Assembly (NCBI RefSeq): GCF_015751905.1 | Contig: NZ_JADOUF010000001.1 | Span: 1,116,001 to 1,180,000, forward strand | Length of the DNA stretch: 64,000 nt | DNA from: Longispora fulva | Lineage (GTDB): Bacteria; Actinomycetota; Actinomycetes; Mycobacteriales; Micromonosporaceae | Direction of reading: 5' to 3' | Shown here: positions 34,543 to 42,973 of the stretch, piece by piece | Position numbering within the stretch: the first letter of the stretch is position 1 | Layout of the letters: each line of letters begins with the position of its first letter | The notes under the pieces: model-generated | Databases searched by the model: none | The model's input: only the letters and a program-made list of their open reading frames with translations | Told to the model about the DNA's origin: nothing | Position numbers and translations under genes: made by a program

Positions 34543-35571
34543 TCAGCCGGTCGGCACCGGCACCAGGTCGATCATGTCGCCCAGCCGGGGCCCGGTGTCC
34601 ACCATGGTCACCGGCGCGCCGGTCGCCTCCTCCACCAGGCCGATCAGGTCCCGCACCCGGGGAGTGACCGCCCCGGTGTCCCGTGCGCCGCGCATCCGCG
34701 GGTCGTAGTGGTCGCAGAACGTCAGGGCGATCTGGGTGGGCCCGTTGAGCATGGCCGCGTACCGCAGCAGGTCGAAGTCGAGGCCCTCGGCCTTGCGCCG
34801 GGTCCGCCCGGTGTGCACGCCGTACTCCGCAATGCCTCGCGCCTCCGCCTCGGCCGCCGACATCTCCAGCGGGAGCGGACCGGCCCCCACCCGGGTGGGC
34901 ATCGCCTTGACGACCATGACGACGTCGGTGACGAGTCGCCAGTTCAGCCCGACGTCGTCCATCGCCGCGGCGGCCGTGCAGTTCCCCGACGTCGTGTACG
35001 GGTAGTCGGGGCTGAACGCCAGCGACAACATCGTGCCCTGCGACCCGGCGACGACCACGGTCCGCCCCTCGTCGGCGGCGACGGCGTTGACCTCCCGCGC
35101 GACGTCGGTGACGTACGGGGCGAGGGCGGGGACGTCCTTGGCCTGCACGGCCCGGCGGAGCACGAAGTCGGCCCGGGCGTGCCCGTTGCCGGTGCAGGTG
35201 GACCCGACCGTGTCGGCCAGGTGCCGGTCGGCCCGCTCGGCCCGGACGTGCTCGGGCGTGATCACGCCGCACCGGCCGTCGATCATCGCCCGGCCTTCGA
35301 GGCCGAACCGGGCGACCTCGTCGGCGAGCACCAGCGGATCGACCAGCACGCCGGGACCCACCGCGACCCGGGTGCCGGGGTTGACCCATCCGATCGGCAG
35401 CTGACGGGCCTTGACCAGGGTGCCGTCCTCCAGGGTCACGCTGGCGCCGGCGTTGGTGCCGACCCCGGCGCGCACATTGAGCTCCGCTCGGTGCTTCAGG
35501 GTGAGGTGGGCGCAGGTCTTGCCCTTGCCGGAATCGCCCCACAGGGCGTCGACGACGACGATGGCACTCAC
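34543..35571 (-). CDS. Short adenylosuccinate-synthetase-like (PurA-related) protein
   Basis: The 342-residue protein clearly belongs to the PurA fold: WGDSGKGKT (PurA WGDEGKGK, catalytic Asp kept), GTNAGASV in place of GHNAGHT, GSTCTGNGHARAD for the IMP loop, AGSQGTMLSL and VVKAMPTRVGAGPLP. It is about 90 residues shorter than housekeeping PurA, and the catalytic His of NAGHT is replaced by Ala. It may be a ligase with another nucleotide or amino-acid specificity rather than AMP synthesis. The GTG start overlaps the stop of the upstream TrmB-type regulator, so the two form a coupled pair. Confidence 0.82.
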   Translation of the reverse strand: MSAIVVVDALWGDSGKGKTCAHLTLKHRAELNVRAGVGTNAGASVTLEDGTLVKARQLPIGWVNPGTRVAVGPGVLVDPLVLADEVARFGLEGRAMIDGRCGVITPEHVRAERADRHLADTVGSTCTGNGHARADFVLRRAVQAKDVPALAPYVTDVAREVNAVAADEGRTVVVAGSQGTMLSLAFSPDYPYTTSGNCTAAAAMDDVGLNWRLVTDVVMVVKAMPTRVGAGPLPLEMSAAEAEARGIAEYGVHTGRTRRKAEGLDFDLLRYAAMLNGPTQIALTFCDHYDPRMRGARDTGAVTPRVRDLIGLVEEATGAPVTMVDTGPRLGDMIDLVPVPTG

Positions 35572-36422
35572 GGGTGGACCTCCGGGGATGGTGCGAGTAG
35601 TCCGGCGGCGGAGTCCGCGCCGAACCCGACAATCGAGATGAGCTGTTGGGCCTGCTCGGGCGGCAGCAGCCGGGTGCGCAGGTTCACCAGGTGCGGCCCG
35701 AAGGCCGCCTCCAGCTCGGGGGCGAACCGCTCGTAGATCGCGGCCATGTACGTCTCGTCGCGGATGAGCTTCTCCACGACCCGCACCAGGGCCGGATTGC
35801 GGGTGAACACCGCCCCGGCAGGGTCGTCGAACGAGGCGACCAGCGCGGTGGTGTGGTCGACGGCGACGGTGAGCAGGTGCCCGCCGACGGTGCGCGACAG
35901 CGACTCGTGCCGGTACACGTCGCCGAAGTCCAGCTCGGCGTCGCCGAAGACGTTCACGACGACCTGGCGGCCGGCCTCGGACGCGGCGCGCAGCGGGCCG
36001 GCCAGCCAGTCGAGGTCGCTGGCCCAGACGCACACCGCGACCCGCCTGGTGGCCTCGCGCACCAGAGTCACGGTGTGGTCGATGACCGCCGCGCGGTCCC
36101 GCAGCGTGAAGGCGGCCTGCTCCTGCGGGGCGGTGACCGCCGCGAGGTCGGCGATCAGGCTGTCGGCGCGCTCGGCGGTCTGCCGTTTGATCCGGCCGAG
36201 CACCTCGGCCGGCGGGTGGGCCACGAACCGGGCCGGCGTGTCCTCGGAGACCCGGGCGACGACGCTGCGGTCCACCAGGGCCGAGAGCACCTGGTACACG
36301 TTCGCGCGTTGCAGGCCGGCGCTCTTGGCCAGCTCGTATCCGGTGGCGAAGGGCTGTTGCAGCAGGGCGACGTAGACCCGGGCCTCCTGGGAGGTGAACC
36401 CGAGCGCCGTCAGGCGTTCCAT
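35568..36422 (-). CDS. TrmB-family transcriptional regulator
   Basis: The 284-residue protein starts with a winged HTH (LTALGFTSQEARVYVALLQQPFATGYELAKSAGLQRANVYQVLSAL) typical of TrmB/sugar-specific regulators. A long helix (LGRIKRQTAERADSLIADLAAV) joins it to a phospholipase-D-like ligand domain (RVAVCVWASDLDWLAGPLRAASEAGRQVVVNVFG). TrmB proteins are commoner in archaea. It is coupled by a GTGA overlap to the PurA-like gene, so it probably senses a related nucleotide or sugar compound. Confidence 0.85.
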   Translation of the reverse strand: MERLTALGFTSQEARVYVALLQQPFATGYELAKSAGLQRANVYQVLSALVDRSVVARVSEDTPARFVAHPPAEVLGRIKRQTAERADSLIADLAAVTAPQEQAAFTLRDRAAVIDHTVTLVREATRRVAVCVWASDLDWLAGPLRAASEAGRQVVVNVFGDAELDFGDVYRHESLSRTVGGHLLTVAVDHTTALVASFDDPAGAVFTRNPALVRVVEKLIRDETYMAAIYERFAPELEAAFGPHLVNLRTRLLPPEQAQQLISIVGFGADSAAGLLAPSPEVHP

Positions 36423-36466
36423 CACGTGGCCCGACGCTACCCGGTGCGTAGTAGTGAACGCAACTA

Positions 36467-36835
36467 CTACTCGAGCGCCGCCTCCGCGGCCAGCCTGTCG
36501 AACGTCTCGACCAGCACGGCCCGCCGCGCGACCCGGTAGTCGGGCTTCGGCTCCAACCCGTCGATCGTCGCGTCCCAGATGGCCAGGAACGTCGTCTTCC
36601 ACTCCGCCACGGTCTCCGGCGCGGGCAGGGCCACCCCGACGTGCCCCTGCCGGGCGAGCAGGCACAGCAGCTCCAGGTTGCAGGGCACGGCCACCCCCCA
36701 GTACTCGTCCGGTTCGAGCTCGACGGGGTCGCCGGCCATCGCCGCCACCACCTCGTCGAGCAGCCGGTCCGTGAGTTCGGCGAGGTGGTCGGCCGCCGTG
36801 TCGCTGTCGAAGTTGCCACTGCCCCAGGTGCCCAT
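36467..36835 (-). CDS. DUF4259-family protein
   Basis: The 122-residue product opens with MGTWGSGNFDSDTAADHLAEL, the hallmark of DUF4259. The rest is helical, with FLAIWDATIDG and a charged end. No biochemical function is known for the family. The internal ATG was chosen because the family begins exactly at MGTWG. It stands alone, 44 bases from the TrmB gene. Confidence 0.85.
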   Translation of the reverse strand: MGTWGSGNFDSDTAADHLAELTDRLLDEVVAAMAGDPVELEPDEYWGVAVPCNLELLCLLARQGHVGVALPAPETVAEWKTTFLAIWDATIDGLEPKPDYRVARRAVLVETFDRLAAEAALE

Positions 36836-36939
36836 CGAACCTCCATCGTGTGTGACGGGATCGTGCCAGCCCGGTACGACAGTTGCCGGCGTTGACACCC
36901 TGTCCTAGCATCGGCGTTCAGACGACCGGCCCCTCGCCA

Positions 36940-37100
36940 CCGCACAGTGGCACCGGGAGTCACCGCCGAGTCACCCTCCGGGTGAGCCGGGGACCCAAGG
37001 TACGTGGGGTGAATCCGTCCGACTCCTCAGTGGAGGACCGGCCGGTAGGGCGCTCTTCCCGCCCGAATCCGTCAGCTGACCTGGTAGGCGGGTACGGGAG
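36940..37100 (+). promoter_or_regulatory. c-di-AMP (ydaO/yuaA) riboswitch
   Basis: The leader contains the conserved blocks of this class in order: a GCCGAGTC element, CCGGGGACCCA, GGGGTGAATCCG, GTAGGGCGC, CCGAATCCGTCAGCTGACC and GGTAGGCGGGTACGGGAGAAGG just before the gene. In actinomycetes this riboswitch precedes cell-wall-remodelling genes and reduces expression when c-di-AMP is high. Boundaries are approximate. Confidence 0.9.
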
Positions 37101-37116
37101 AAGGGTTCCTGCTGTC

Positions 37117-38109
37117 TTGTCCGCACCAGCGCGGCGCGCCGCCGTGACCGCCGTCGCCGTTCTCGCAACGACGCTGCTCGCCGTCACCCCCGCCCAGGCC
37201 GAGCCCGAGGGCGGCACGAAGGCCCTCCGCGACGCGCTCGCCGCCGCCTCCCAGGGCTACCAGGACGCCCGGACGGCGATCGACAACGCGAAGAAGCGCG
37301 AGGCCGAGCTGTCCGAGCAGGTCACCGCCTCGCAGGCCAAGGTTGCAGACCTCACCGCCGCGGTGGGCCGGCTGGCGGCGGCGCAGTACCGGGGCGGGTC
37401 CACGGCGCAGCTGGAGGTGCTGCTGTCCAGCGGGTCGCCCGACAGCTTCCTCGAGTCGGCGGCGACCGTGCGCTACCTCTCCGAGCGCGACGGCGCGCAG
37501 GTCAGCGCGCTCAAGGCCGCCCAGGCCACCCTCGCCCGGCAGCGCAAGGACCTCGACGCCGCGATCATCGAACAGGAGACCCAGCTCAAGGAGCTGCGCA
37601 AACGCCAGGACGAGGCGCTCAAGGCGCTGCGCTCCGCCGGCGGCGGCGACCCGACCCTCGGCTTCGGCGACCTGCCGGCCAACGCCGCCCCGGCACCGCG
37701 CAACCCGGACGGCAGCCTCCCGTCGGAGAGCTGCTCGGTGAAGGACCCGACGACGAGCGGCTGCCTGACCCCGCGGACCCTGCACGCGTACGAGGAAACG
37801 AAAAAAGCGGGATTCGACCACTATGTCTCGTGCTACCGCTCGATGGAGGACGGCGGGGAGCACCCGCGCGGCCGGGCCTGCGACTGGGCGGCGGCCCCCA
37901 ACGGCTTCGGCGGCCAGGCGTCCGGGGCCGACAAGGACTACGGGAACCGGCTCGCCGCGTGGTACATCGCCAACGCCGACCGGCTCGGGGTGCTCTACGT
38001 GATCTGGTTCCGGCAGATCTGGATGCCCGGCACCGGCTGGCGGTCCTACTTCGGCAGCGGCGACCCCTCAGCCGAGCACACCAACCACGTGCACCTGTCC
38101 ATCCGCTGA
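37117..38109 (+). CDS. Secreted coiled-coil cell-wall-associated protein under riboswitch control
   Basis: The product has a signal peptide (RRAAVTAVAVLATTLLAVTPAQA), then a coiled coil of about 150 residues (ELSEQVTASQAKVADLTAAVGRLAAAQ, LAAAQYRGGSTAQLEVLLSS), as in NlpC/P60 and RipA-like hydrolases. The C-terminal domain (HYVSCYRSMEDGGEHPRGRACDWAA to TNHVHLSIR) is a conserved actinomycete extracellular domain with His and Asp residues that recall M15-type peptidases, but the usual NlpC Cys-His-His set is absent. The frame is open through the riboswitch, so longer starts are excluded. TTG after GAGAAGG is the best start; no ATG fits. Likely 330 residues. Confidence 0.8.
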   Translation: MSAPARRAAVTAVAVLATTLLAVTPAQAEPEGGTKALRDALAAASQGYQDARTAIDNAKKREAELSEQVTASQAKVADLTAAVGRLAAAQYRGGSTAQLEVLLSSGSPDSFLESAATVRYLSERDGAQVSALKAAQATLARQRKDLDAAIIEQETQLKELRKRQDEALKALRSAGGGDPTLGFGDLPANAAPAPRNPDGSLPSESCSVKDPTTSGCLTPRTLHAYEETKKAGFDHYVSCYRSMEDGGEHPRGRACDWAAAPNGFGGQASGADKDYGNRLAAWYIANADRLGVLYVIWFRQIWMPGTGWRSYFGSGDPSAEHTNHVHLSIR

Positions 38110-38125
38110 GTGGCACGATGACCAC

Positions 38126-38677
38126 ATGATCAACACCATCAGAGTGGTACGCGCCGACGAATGGCCCCAGGTGAAGGAGCTCCGGCTGGCGGCGCTGCGC
38201 GATCCGGTCGCGCATCTGGCGTTCCTCGACACCTACGAGCTCGCGTCGGCCCGGCCCGACGAGTTCTGGCAGGAACGCACGCGGGGCGCCGCCGAGGGCG
38301 GGGCGGCCCGGCAGTTCGTCGCCGAGGACGCCGACGGTCGCTGGCTGGGCGGGGTCACCGCGCTCGTCGAGCTACCCGGCGCCGAGGGCGCGTTCGGTGA
38401 GACGGTGACCGTGGCCCAGACCCACATCGTCGGCGTGTACGTCCGGCCGGAGGCCCGGGGCGCCGGCCTCGCCGAGGAGCTGTTCCGCGCGGCGCTGGAC
38501 TGGTCCTGGACACTGACCGACCCGCGGGTCGAGCGGGTCCGGCTGTTCGTGCACCAGGACAACGCCCGGGCCGAGGCGCTCTACGCCAAGGTCGGCTTCC
38601 GCCGCACCGGAGTATCGGTCCCGGTGCCCGCCGACGAGTCCCGCCGCGAGAACGAACTCGCCGTCACCCGGCCCTGA
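38126..38677 (+). CDS. GNAT-family N-acetyltransferase
   Basis: The 183-residue product has the GNAT core: beta-4 IVGVYVRPEARGAGLAEELFRAALDW, with the acetyl-CoA pyrophosphate loop variant RxxGxA, and HQDNARAEALYAKVGFRRTG at the C-terminus. It transfers an acetyl group from acetyl-CoA to an unknown amine. It starts 16 bases after the coiled-coil protein gene and may be co-transcribed with it. Confidence 0.9.
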   Translation: MINTIRVVRADEWPQVKELRLAALRDPVAHLAFLDTYELASARPDEFWQERTRGAAEGGAARQFVAEDADGRWLGGVTALVELPGAEGAFGETVTVAQTHIVGVYVRPEARGAGLAEELFRAALDWSWTLTDPRVERVRLFVHQDNARAEALYAKVGFRRTGVSVPVPADESRRENELAVTRP

Positions 38678-38690
38678 CCAGCTCCCCCCA

Positions 38691-38710
38691 GGTGACAGCG
38701 GGTGACAGCG
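38691..38710 (+). repeat. 10-bp tandem duplication
   Basis: GGTGACAGCG occurs twice in direct succession just after the acetyltransferase stop, next to 37-base repeat copy B. It is probably a replication slip. Confidence 0.6.
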
Positions 38711-38724
38711 GGCCCGCGTGCCCC

Positions 38725-38761
38725 GGCGACCGCTGGAAACCGGGGCAGGTGTCGCCGTAAC
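38725..38761 (-). repeat. 37-base intergenic repeat, copy B
   Basis: Read on the minus strand it differs from copy A (34441-34477) at one position. It lies between a convergent acetyltransferase and serine hydrolase gene, 12 bases from the latter's stop. Confidence 0.75.
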
Positions 38762-38773
38762 AGATGATGGTCT

Positions 38774-40099
38774 TCAGATCTTCAGCGTCGCGTGAATGTC
38801 CGCGCCCGGGGCCGCGTCCTGGGCGATCACCAGCGTATCCGGCGAAGGGAACCGGACCGTGGCGTTGAGCCCGGCGGCCCGCCAGGACCCGTGGTCGGCC
38901 GGTCGGAGCGCCAGCGGGGCCTGGCCCGGCGCGGTCAGCGTGAACTCGGGGCCGTCGGAGGTGACCACGAACTCGCCGTCGTCGCCGACGAACCGGCCGG
39001 CCACCGCCGGCCCGCCGGCCGGGGTCGCAGAGGCCTCCGGCCAGCCGAGACCCTTTGCGAGGGCCGGCAGCAGCGCCTCGGCGATCAGCGCGTACCCGTA
39101 GTCGCCGTTGGTCATGATGACCGCGCCCCGGCCGCCGTCGAGGAACAGCTTCGCGTCGCACTGGAAGCCCTCGTTGCCGCCGCTGTGCCCGATCCACCGG
39201 GGCTCGCCGGGCTCCTGGACCTGCAGGCCGAGGCCGTAGGCCCGGTGCGGCGTCGACCGGGTGGCCATCTGCCCGGCCATGTCCCGGGGGAGCAGCGCGC
39301 TGCCCTCACCGTTCAGGCTGGCCCGCAGGGTGAGGAAGAGCCGCGCCAGGTCCGTGGGCGTGCTCCAGAGCCCGGCGGCGGCCATCTCGGGGTAGGTGTG
39401 CGCCTCCCCGGCCAGCGGCACCGGCCCCGGCCGGTGGCCCGAGGCGGTCGACCCGGCCGGCTGCGGCCCGAACACGCTGCGGGTCATGCCCAGCGGGCCC
39501 AGGACCTGCTCGGCGACCAGGTCGGCGTAGTCGCGGCCGGTCACGTCGCACAGCACCTGCTGCATGATGGTGTACCCGCCGCCGGAGTAGCTGAACCGGG
39601 TGCCCGGCACGGACACCACCCGGACCGGGTCGCTGTTGCCCCGACCGTCGAGCAGCTCGGGGACGCTCGGCACCGGCACGCCCGCCGGGTACCCGATCAG
39701 GCCGTGCACAGTCGTGCCCGCCGTGTGCCCGAGCAGCTGGCGGAGCGTCACCCGGGGCTGCCAGCCGGCGTTGGCCGGAACCCGCCACGACGTGAGCGCG
39801 TCGTTGACGTCCGCGTCCAGGTCGAGCGTGCCGTCGGCGGCGAGCCGCAGGACGCATGCCGCCGCCACGGCCTTGCTGATCGAGGCGGCCTGGAACAGGG
39901 TCTGATCGGTCACCGGCTCGGGCCGGTCCGCGCACAGCACCCCGGCGGCCAGGGTGTCGACGACCTCGCCGCCCTCGATCAGCGCGATGCTCACGCCCGG
40001 GACGTGGCAGGCGGCCAGCGCCTCCGCCAGGTCGACCGGCGGGTCGGTGTGCGGCCGGCCGAGGTCGATGTCGCGCAGGTGGGTGTGCAGAACGGACAC
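38774..40099 (-). CDS. Serine beta-lactamase-like hydrolase (class C/esterase EstB type)
   Basis: The 441-residue protein has the SxxK nucleophile motif in LFQAASISKAVAAACVLRL (Ser73, Lys76), a YSG version of the YxN motif (RFSYSGGGYTIMQQ) and WIGHSGGNEGF corresponding to the KTG/HxG element. No signal peptide is visible, so it is probably cytosolic or released differently, and an esterase or peptidase role is more likely than beta-lactam resistance. A C-terminal beta domain (VAGRFVGDDGEFVVTSDGPEFTLTAPG) is typical of the family. GTG start chosen from alignment; GGAG lies about 9 bases upstream. Confidence 0.88.
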   Translation of the reverse strand: MSVLHTHLRDIDLGRPHTDPPVDLAEALAACHVPGVSIALIEGGEVVDTLAAGVLCADRPEPVTDQTLFQAASISKAVAAACVLRLAADGTLDLDADVNDALTSWRVPANAGWQPRVTLRQLLGHTAGTTVHGLIGYPAGVPVPSVPELLDGRGNSDPVRVVSVPGTRFSYSGGGYTIMQQVLCDVTGRDYADLVAEQVLGPLGMTRSVFGPQPAGSTASGHRPGPVPLAGEAHTYPEMAAAGLWSTPTDLARLFLTLRASLNGEGSALLPRDMAGQMATRSTPHRAYGLGLQVQEPGEPRWIGHSGGNEGFQCDAKLFLDGGRGAVIMTNGDYGYALIAEALLPALAKGLGWPEASATPAGGPAVAGRFVGDDGEFVVTSDGPEFTLTAPGQAPLALRPADHGSWRAAGLNATVRFPSPDTLVIAQDAAPGADIHATLKI

Positions 40100-40214
40100 G
40101 GTGTCACTCCATCGTGGAAGGGCCGGCACGAGGATCATGCACGATGTCAACCGGGTGGGCCACACCTTTCGTTTCCTGTCCGACCATCTCACCCGACAGG
40201 CCGGAGGGCCGCCC

Positions 40215-40721
40215 GTGCGCGACCGAGACGACACCGAGTTCCGAGAATTCGTCAGCAGCCGGATACCCGGCCTCCGGCGGTCCGCCTACCTGCTGTGCGG
40301 CGACGTGCACACCGCCGACGACCTGGTCTCCATCGCCGTCGGCAAGGTGTACCGGCACTGGCGCCGCATCCAGCGCCTCGAGCACCCCGACGCGTACCTG
40401 CGGCGGATGCTCCTGACCGCCTGGCTCGACGAGCGCCGCCGGCCCTGGCGGCGCGAACAGCCCACCGACGCGCCGCCGGAACGGGCGCACCCCGGCGAGC
40501 GGGACGTCACCGAACGGCTCAGCCTGCTGGGACACCTCGACCGGCTGACCGGCAGGCAACGGGCCGTCCTCGTCCTGCGGTTCTTCGACGACCTGAGCGT
40601 CGAACAGACCGCCGACCTGCTGCGCCTGTCCACCGGCACCGTCAAGACCCACACCGCCCGCGGCCTGGCCGCGCTCCGCGACCTGATCGGCGTCCCCGCA
40701 CTCACGAAGGACCAGACATGA
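40215..40721 (+). CDS. SigE-family ECF RNA polymerase sigma factor
   Basis: The 168-residue protein has sigma region 2 (EFREFVSSRIPGLRRSAYLLCGDVHTADDLVSIAVGKVYRHW) and region 4 (LGHLDRLTGRQRAVLVLRFFDDLSVEQTADLLRLSTGTVKTHTARGLAAL). This is the SigE/SACE-type ECF group common in actinomycetes. The GTG is preceded by GGAGGG at good spacing; an upstream ATG lacks a ribosome site. Its stop overlaps the start of a membrane protein (ATGA), which is the usual place for an anti-sigma partner. Confidence 0.9.
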   Translation: MRDRDDTEFREFVSSRIPGLRRSAYLLCGDVHTADDLVSIAVGKVYRHWRRIQRLEHPDAYLRRMLLTAWLDERRRPWRREQPTDAPPERAHPGERDVTERLSLLGHLDRLTGRQRAVLVLRFFDDLSVEQTADLLRLSTGTVKTHTARGLAALRDLIGVPALTKDQT

Positions 40722-41548
40722 GCACCGAACGACTCCGTACCCTGTTCGACGAGACCGCCGGACCCGACGTGCTCGGCCCGCCCGGGATCGACCTCGACGC
40801 CGTGATCGGCCGCGAACGCGGGGCGCGTACCCGTCGTCGGGTCTTCGCCGTGGGCGGCGCCACCCTCGCCGTCGCCGCCCTGGCCCTGGCGCTGCCGACG
40901 GTCCTCACCGGCGCGGTGACCGGTGCCGCCATCCCGGGAGGGCCAGGGACCCGCGCGGCCGATCCGGCAGCGTCGGCGGCCCCGACCGGCACTCCCACCG
41001 CGTCGCCCGGGCCGCGGGGCCGGGAGGAGGTGGCCGGGGCGCTGACCGCCGTGCTGGGCACCCGGATCCGCGAACTGCTCCCGGCGGCCACCTTCGTGCC
41101 CCTCACCGAGCAGGCCGGCCGGGCCGGTGCTCTGCAGGTCTTCCCCAGCCAGGCGATCGCGTTCAAGGCCGGGGCCGATATCGCCGACTCCGGGGGTACC
41201 AGCACGCTGTCCATCCTGATCATGCCGCAGGACGCCCCCGCCGAGCACCGCAGTTGTCCGCGGGACGTCAGCCTCAGTGACGCCCCCGAGTGGAACTGCA
41301 CCTGGAGCACCCCGGCCGACGGTTCCCTGGTGCTGGAGTCCTCCGCCCCGGCCGCCGCCGGCATCGTGGCCCACGAGGTGGTGGTCTACCGCGCCGGCTA
41401 CATGGTGCTGGTCAAGTCGGCCAACTACGGCTACAACTCGGTCCAGCAAGGCAAGAACATGCCGCGTCCGGCACCGCAGCGGGCCACCCCCGCCGTGGAC
41501 GTGGCGATCGCCCGGGATCTGGCCGACCGGCTCAGCCTGGCACTGTGA
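40718..41548 (+). CDS. Single-span membrane protein coupled to sigma factor (putative anti-sigma/effector)
   Basis: The 276-residue product has a charged cytosolic N-terminus (MSTERLRTLFDETAGPDVLGPPGIDLDAVIGRERGARTRRR), one membrane span (VFAVGGATLAVAALALALPTVL, about 42-64), a Pro/Thr/Ala linker and an exported domain with three Cys (HRSCPRDVS, WNCTW). This layout is standard for proteins encoded directly after SigE-type factors. Whether the short N-terminus binds the sigma factor is unproven; no classic zinc anti-sigma motif is present. Confidence 0.75.
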   Translation: MSTERLRTLFDETAGPDVLGPPGIDLDAVIGRERGARTRRRVFAVGGATLAVAALALALPTVLTGAVTGAAIPGGPGTRAADPAASAAPTGTPTASPGPRGREEVAGALTAVLGTRIRELLPAATFVPLTEQAGRAGALQVFPSQAIAFKAGADIADSGGTSTLSILIMPQDAPAEHRSCPRDVSLSDAPEWNCTWSTPADGSLVLESSAPAAAGIVAHEVVVYRAGYMVLVKSANYGYNSVQQGKNMPRPAPQRATPAVDVAIARDLADRLSLAL

Positions 41549-41554
41549 CGGGGG

Positions 41555-41582
41555 CGGGCCCGGGCGATCCGTCCCGGGCCCG
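41555..41582 (+). terminator. Terminator after the sigma/membrane-protein pair
   Basis: A 10-bp stem CGGGCCCGGG / CCCGGGCCCG with an 8-base loop lies 7 bases past the stop. Confidence 0.7.
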
Positions 41583-41619
41583 GCAGGTCCGCCCGGCGCG
41601 GCCGTGCTGTAATGGCCAG

Positions 41620-42273
41620 ATGATCATGATGGGGGACCTGATCCGCCGGTGGCAGCGCGGCTGGTGCCTGGCCAGGCGCATACCCGACGGCATCCCGGTC
41701 GACGGCGGCGTCGAGGTCCGCTGCGACCAGCCCGGCCGCCAGGTCGAGGTGTTCGCGCTCCGCGCCGACGAGGAACCCGACTCGGTGGCCCGGTTGGCCG
41801 CCCGGGTGGCCGCATCCGACGTCACCACCTGGCTGACCGTGACCACCACTCGGCCCCGCGACGTCGAGGCCACGATCCGGGCGGGCGGGCTCGAACCCCT
41901 CGACCGGCCCGAGTGGCTGATGTCCGTCGACCTGGCCGGTCATCCGCGCCCGGCGCCGGTCGGGCCGTACCAGGCCACGGTCGACGTCGACGGGCCGGTC
42001 GTCACGGTCGTGATCCACCACGGGTCCGGCGAGCTGGCGGCCAGGGGTCAGATGGCGGTGTCCGGCGCCGACGCCGTGGCCGACAAGATCGAGACGATGC
42101 CGGCACACCGGCGGCGGGGCCTGGCCAGCGCGCTGATGGGCGCGCTCGCCGGGGCGGCGGTCGAGCGGGGCGCGCGGACCGGGCTGCTGATCGCCAGCGC
42201 CGACGGCCAGCACCTGTACTCCAGCCTCGGCTGGCGCCGCGAGGCCGACGTCCTCATCGCCCGGCGGCCGTGA
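41620..42273 (+). CDS. GNAT-family N-acetyltransferase
   Basis: The 217-residue protein has a divergent N-terminal half and a C-terminal GNAT core, MPAHRRRGLASALMGALAGAAVERGARTGLLIASADGQHLYSSLGWRREADVL, with the R/QxxGxA acetyl-CoA motif (RRRGLA). Three possible ATG codons occur within nine bases; the first is used. Substrate unknown. It is separated from the preceding pair by a terminator. Confidence 0.85.
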   Translation: MIMMGDLIRRWQRGWCLARRIPDGIPVDGGVEVRCDQPGRQVEVFALRADEEPDSVARLAARVAASDVTTWLTVTTTRPRDVEATIRAGGLEPLDRPEWLMSVDLAGHPRPAPVGPYQATVDVDGPVVTVVIHHGSGELAARGQMAVSGADAVADKIETMPAHRRRGLASALMGALAGAAVERGARTGLLIASADGQHLYSSLGWRREADVLIARRP

Positions 42274-42304
42274 GCCTCACCGCCGGGCGGCCTCGACCCC
42301 ACGG

Positions 42305-42964
42305 TCACCGCTGGGCGGCCGTGACCGCCTCGACGACAGAGGTCCGGCCGCCGATCAGCTCCAGGGTCGACCCGGCGGTGCCCGGCGCGTCCAGCAGCGC
42401 CACGATCACGGCCGCCACGTCGTCGCGGGTCACGTCCCCGCGCCCGGTGCCGGCGGCCAGGGTCACCAGCCCGGTACCGGGCCCGTCGGTGAGCCGCCCC
42501 GGCCGCAGCACCGTCCAGTCGAGCCCGGCCCTGGCCCGCACGTCGTCGTCGGCCGCGCCCTTCGCGCGCAGGTAGGCGGCGAACACCGGGTCGGTGCCGG
42601 CCGGCGGGTCGGTGTCGGCGCCCATGCTGGACACGATGACGAACCGGCGCACCCCGGCCAGCTCGGCCGCGTCGGCGAACAGGGCCGCGGCGCCCCGGTC
42701 CACGGTGTCCTTGCGGCCGATCCCGCTGCCGGGGCCGGCCCCGGCGGCGAACACGGCGGCGTCGGCCCCGGCGAGATGGGCCGCGACCTCGGTGGCGGAG
42801 GCGGACTCCAGGTCGCAGGTGATCGGCTCGGCCCCTGCGGCGCGCAGGTCGTCGGCCTGTCCGGGGTGGCGGATCAGGCCGGCGACGGTGTCGCCGCGCG
42901 CGGCGAGGAGCCGTTCGAGCCGGAGTGCGATCTGGCCGTGTCCGCCGGCGACGACTGTGCGCAT
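42305..42964 (-). CDS. Atypical short-chain dehydrogenase (NAD(P)H-binding, SDR_a5 type)
   Basis: The 219-residue protein starts MRTVVAGGHGQIALRLERLLAARGDTVAGLIRHPGQ, a glycine-rich NAD(P)-binding loop (GGHGQI). It continues DAAVFAAGAGPGSG, RFVIVSSMGAD and GLDWTVLRPGRLTDGPGTG. This subfamily (YwnB/Ycf39-like) often lacks the YxxxK catalytic pair and binds NADPH as a sensor or quinone reductase; none is seen here. It lies 9 bases after the flavin-reductase-like gene on the same strand, so the two probably form an operon. Confidence 0.88.
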   Translation of the reverse strand: MRTVVAGGHGQIALRLERLLAARGDTVAGLIRHPGQADDLRAAGAEPITCDLESASATEVAAHLAGADAAVFAAGAGPGSGIGRKDTVDRGAAALFADAAELAGVRRFVIVSSMGADTDPPAGTDPVFAAYLRAKGAADDDVRARAGLDWTVLRPGRLTDGPGTGLVTLAAGTGRGDVTRDDVAAVIVALLDAPGTAGSTLELIGGRTSVVEAVTAAQR

Positions 42965-42973
42965 CCCCCGACC

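Noticed and set aside
38109-38126. TGGCACGATGACCACA resembling a -24 element before an acetyltransferase gene
   Set aside because: The -12 half is missing (no GC ten bases after GG).
38774-40099. Beta-lactam resistance gene
   Set aside because: The YxN motif is YSG, there is no signal peptide, and the C-terminal domain matches esterase/peptidase relatives rather than true beta-lactamases.
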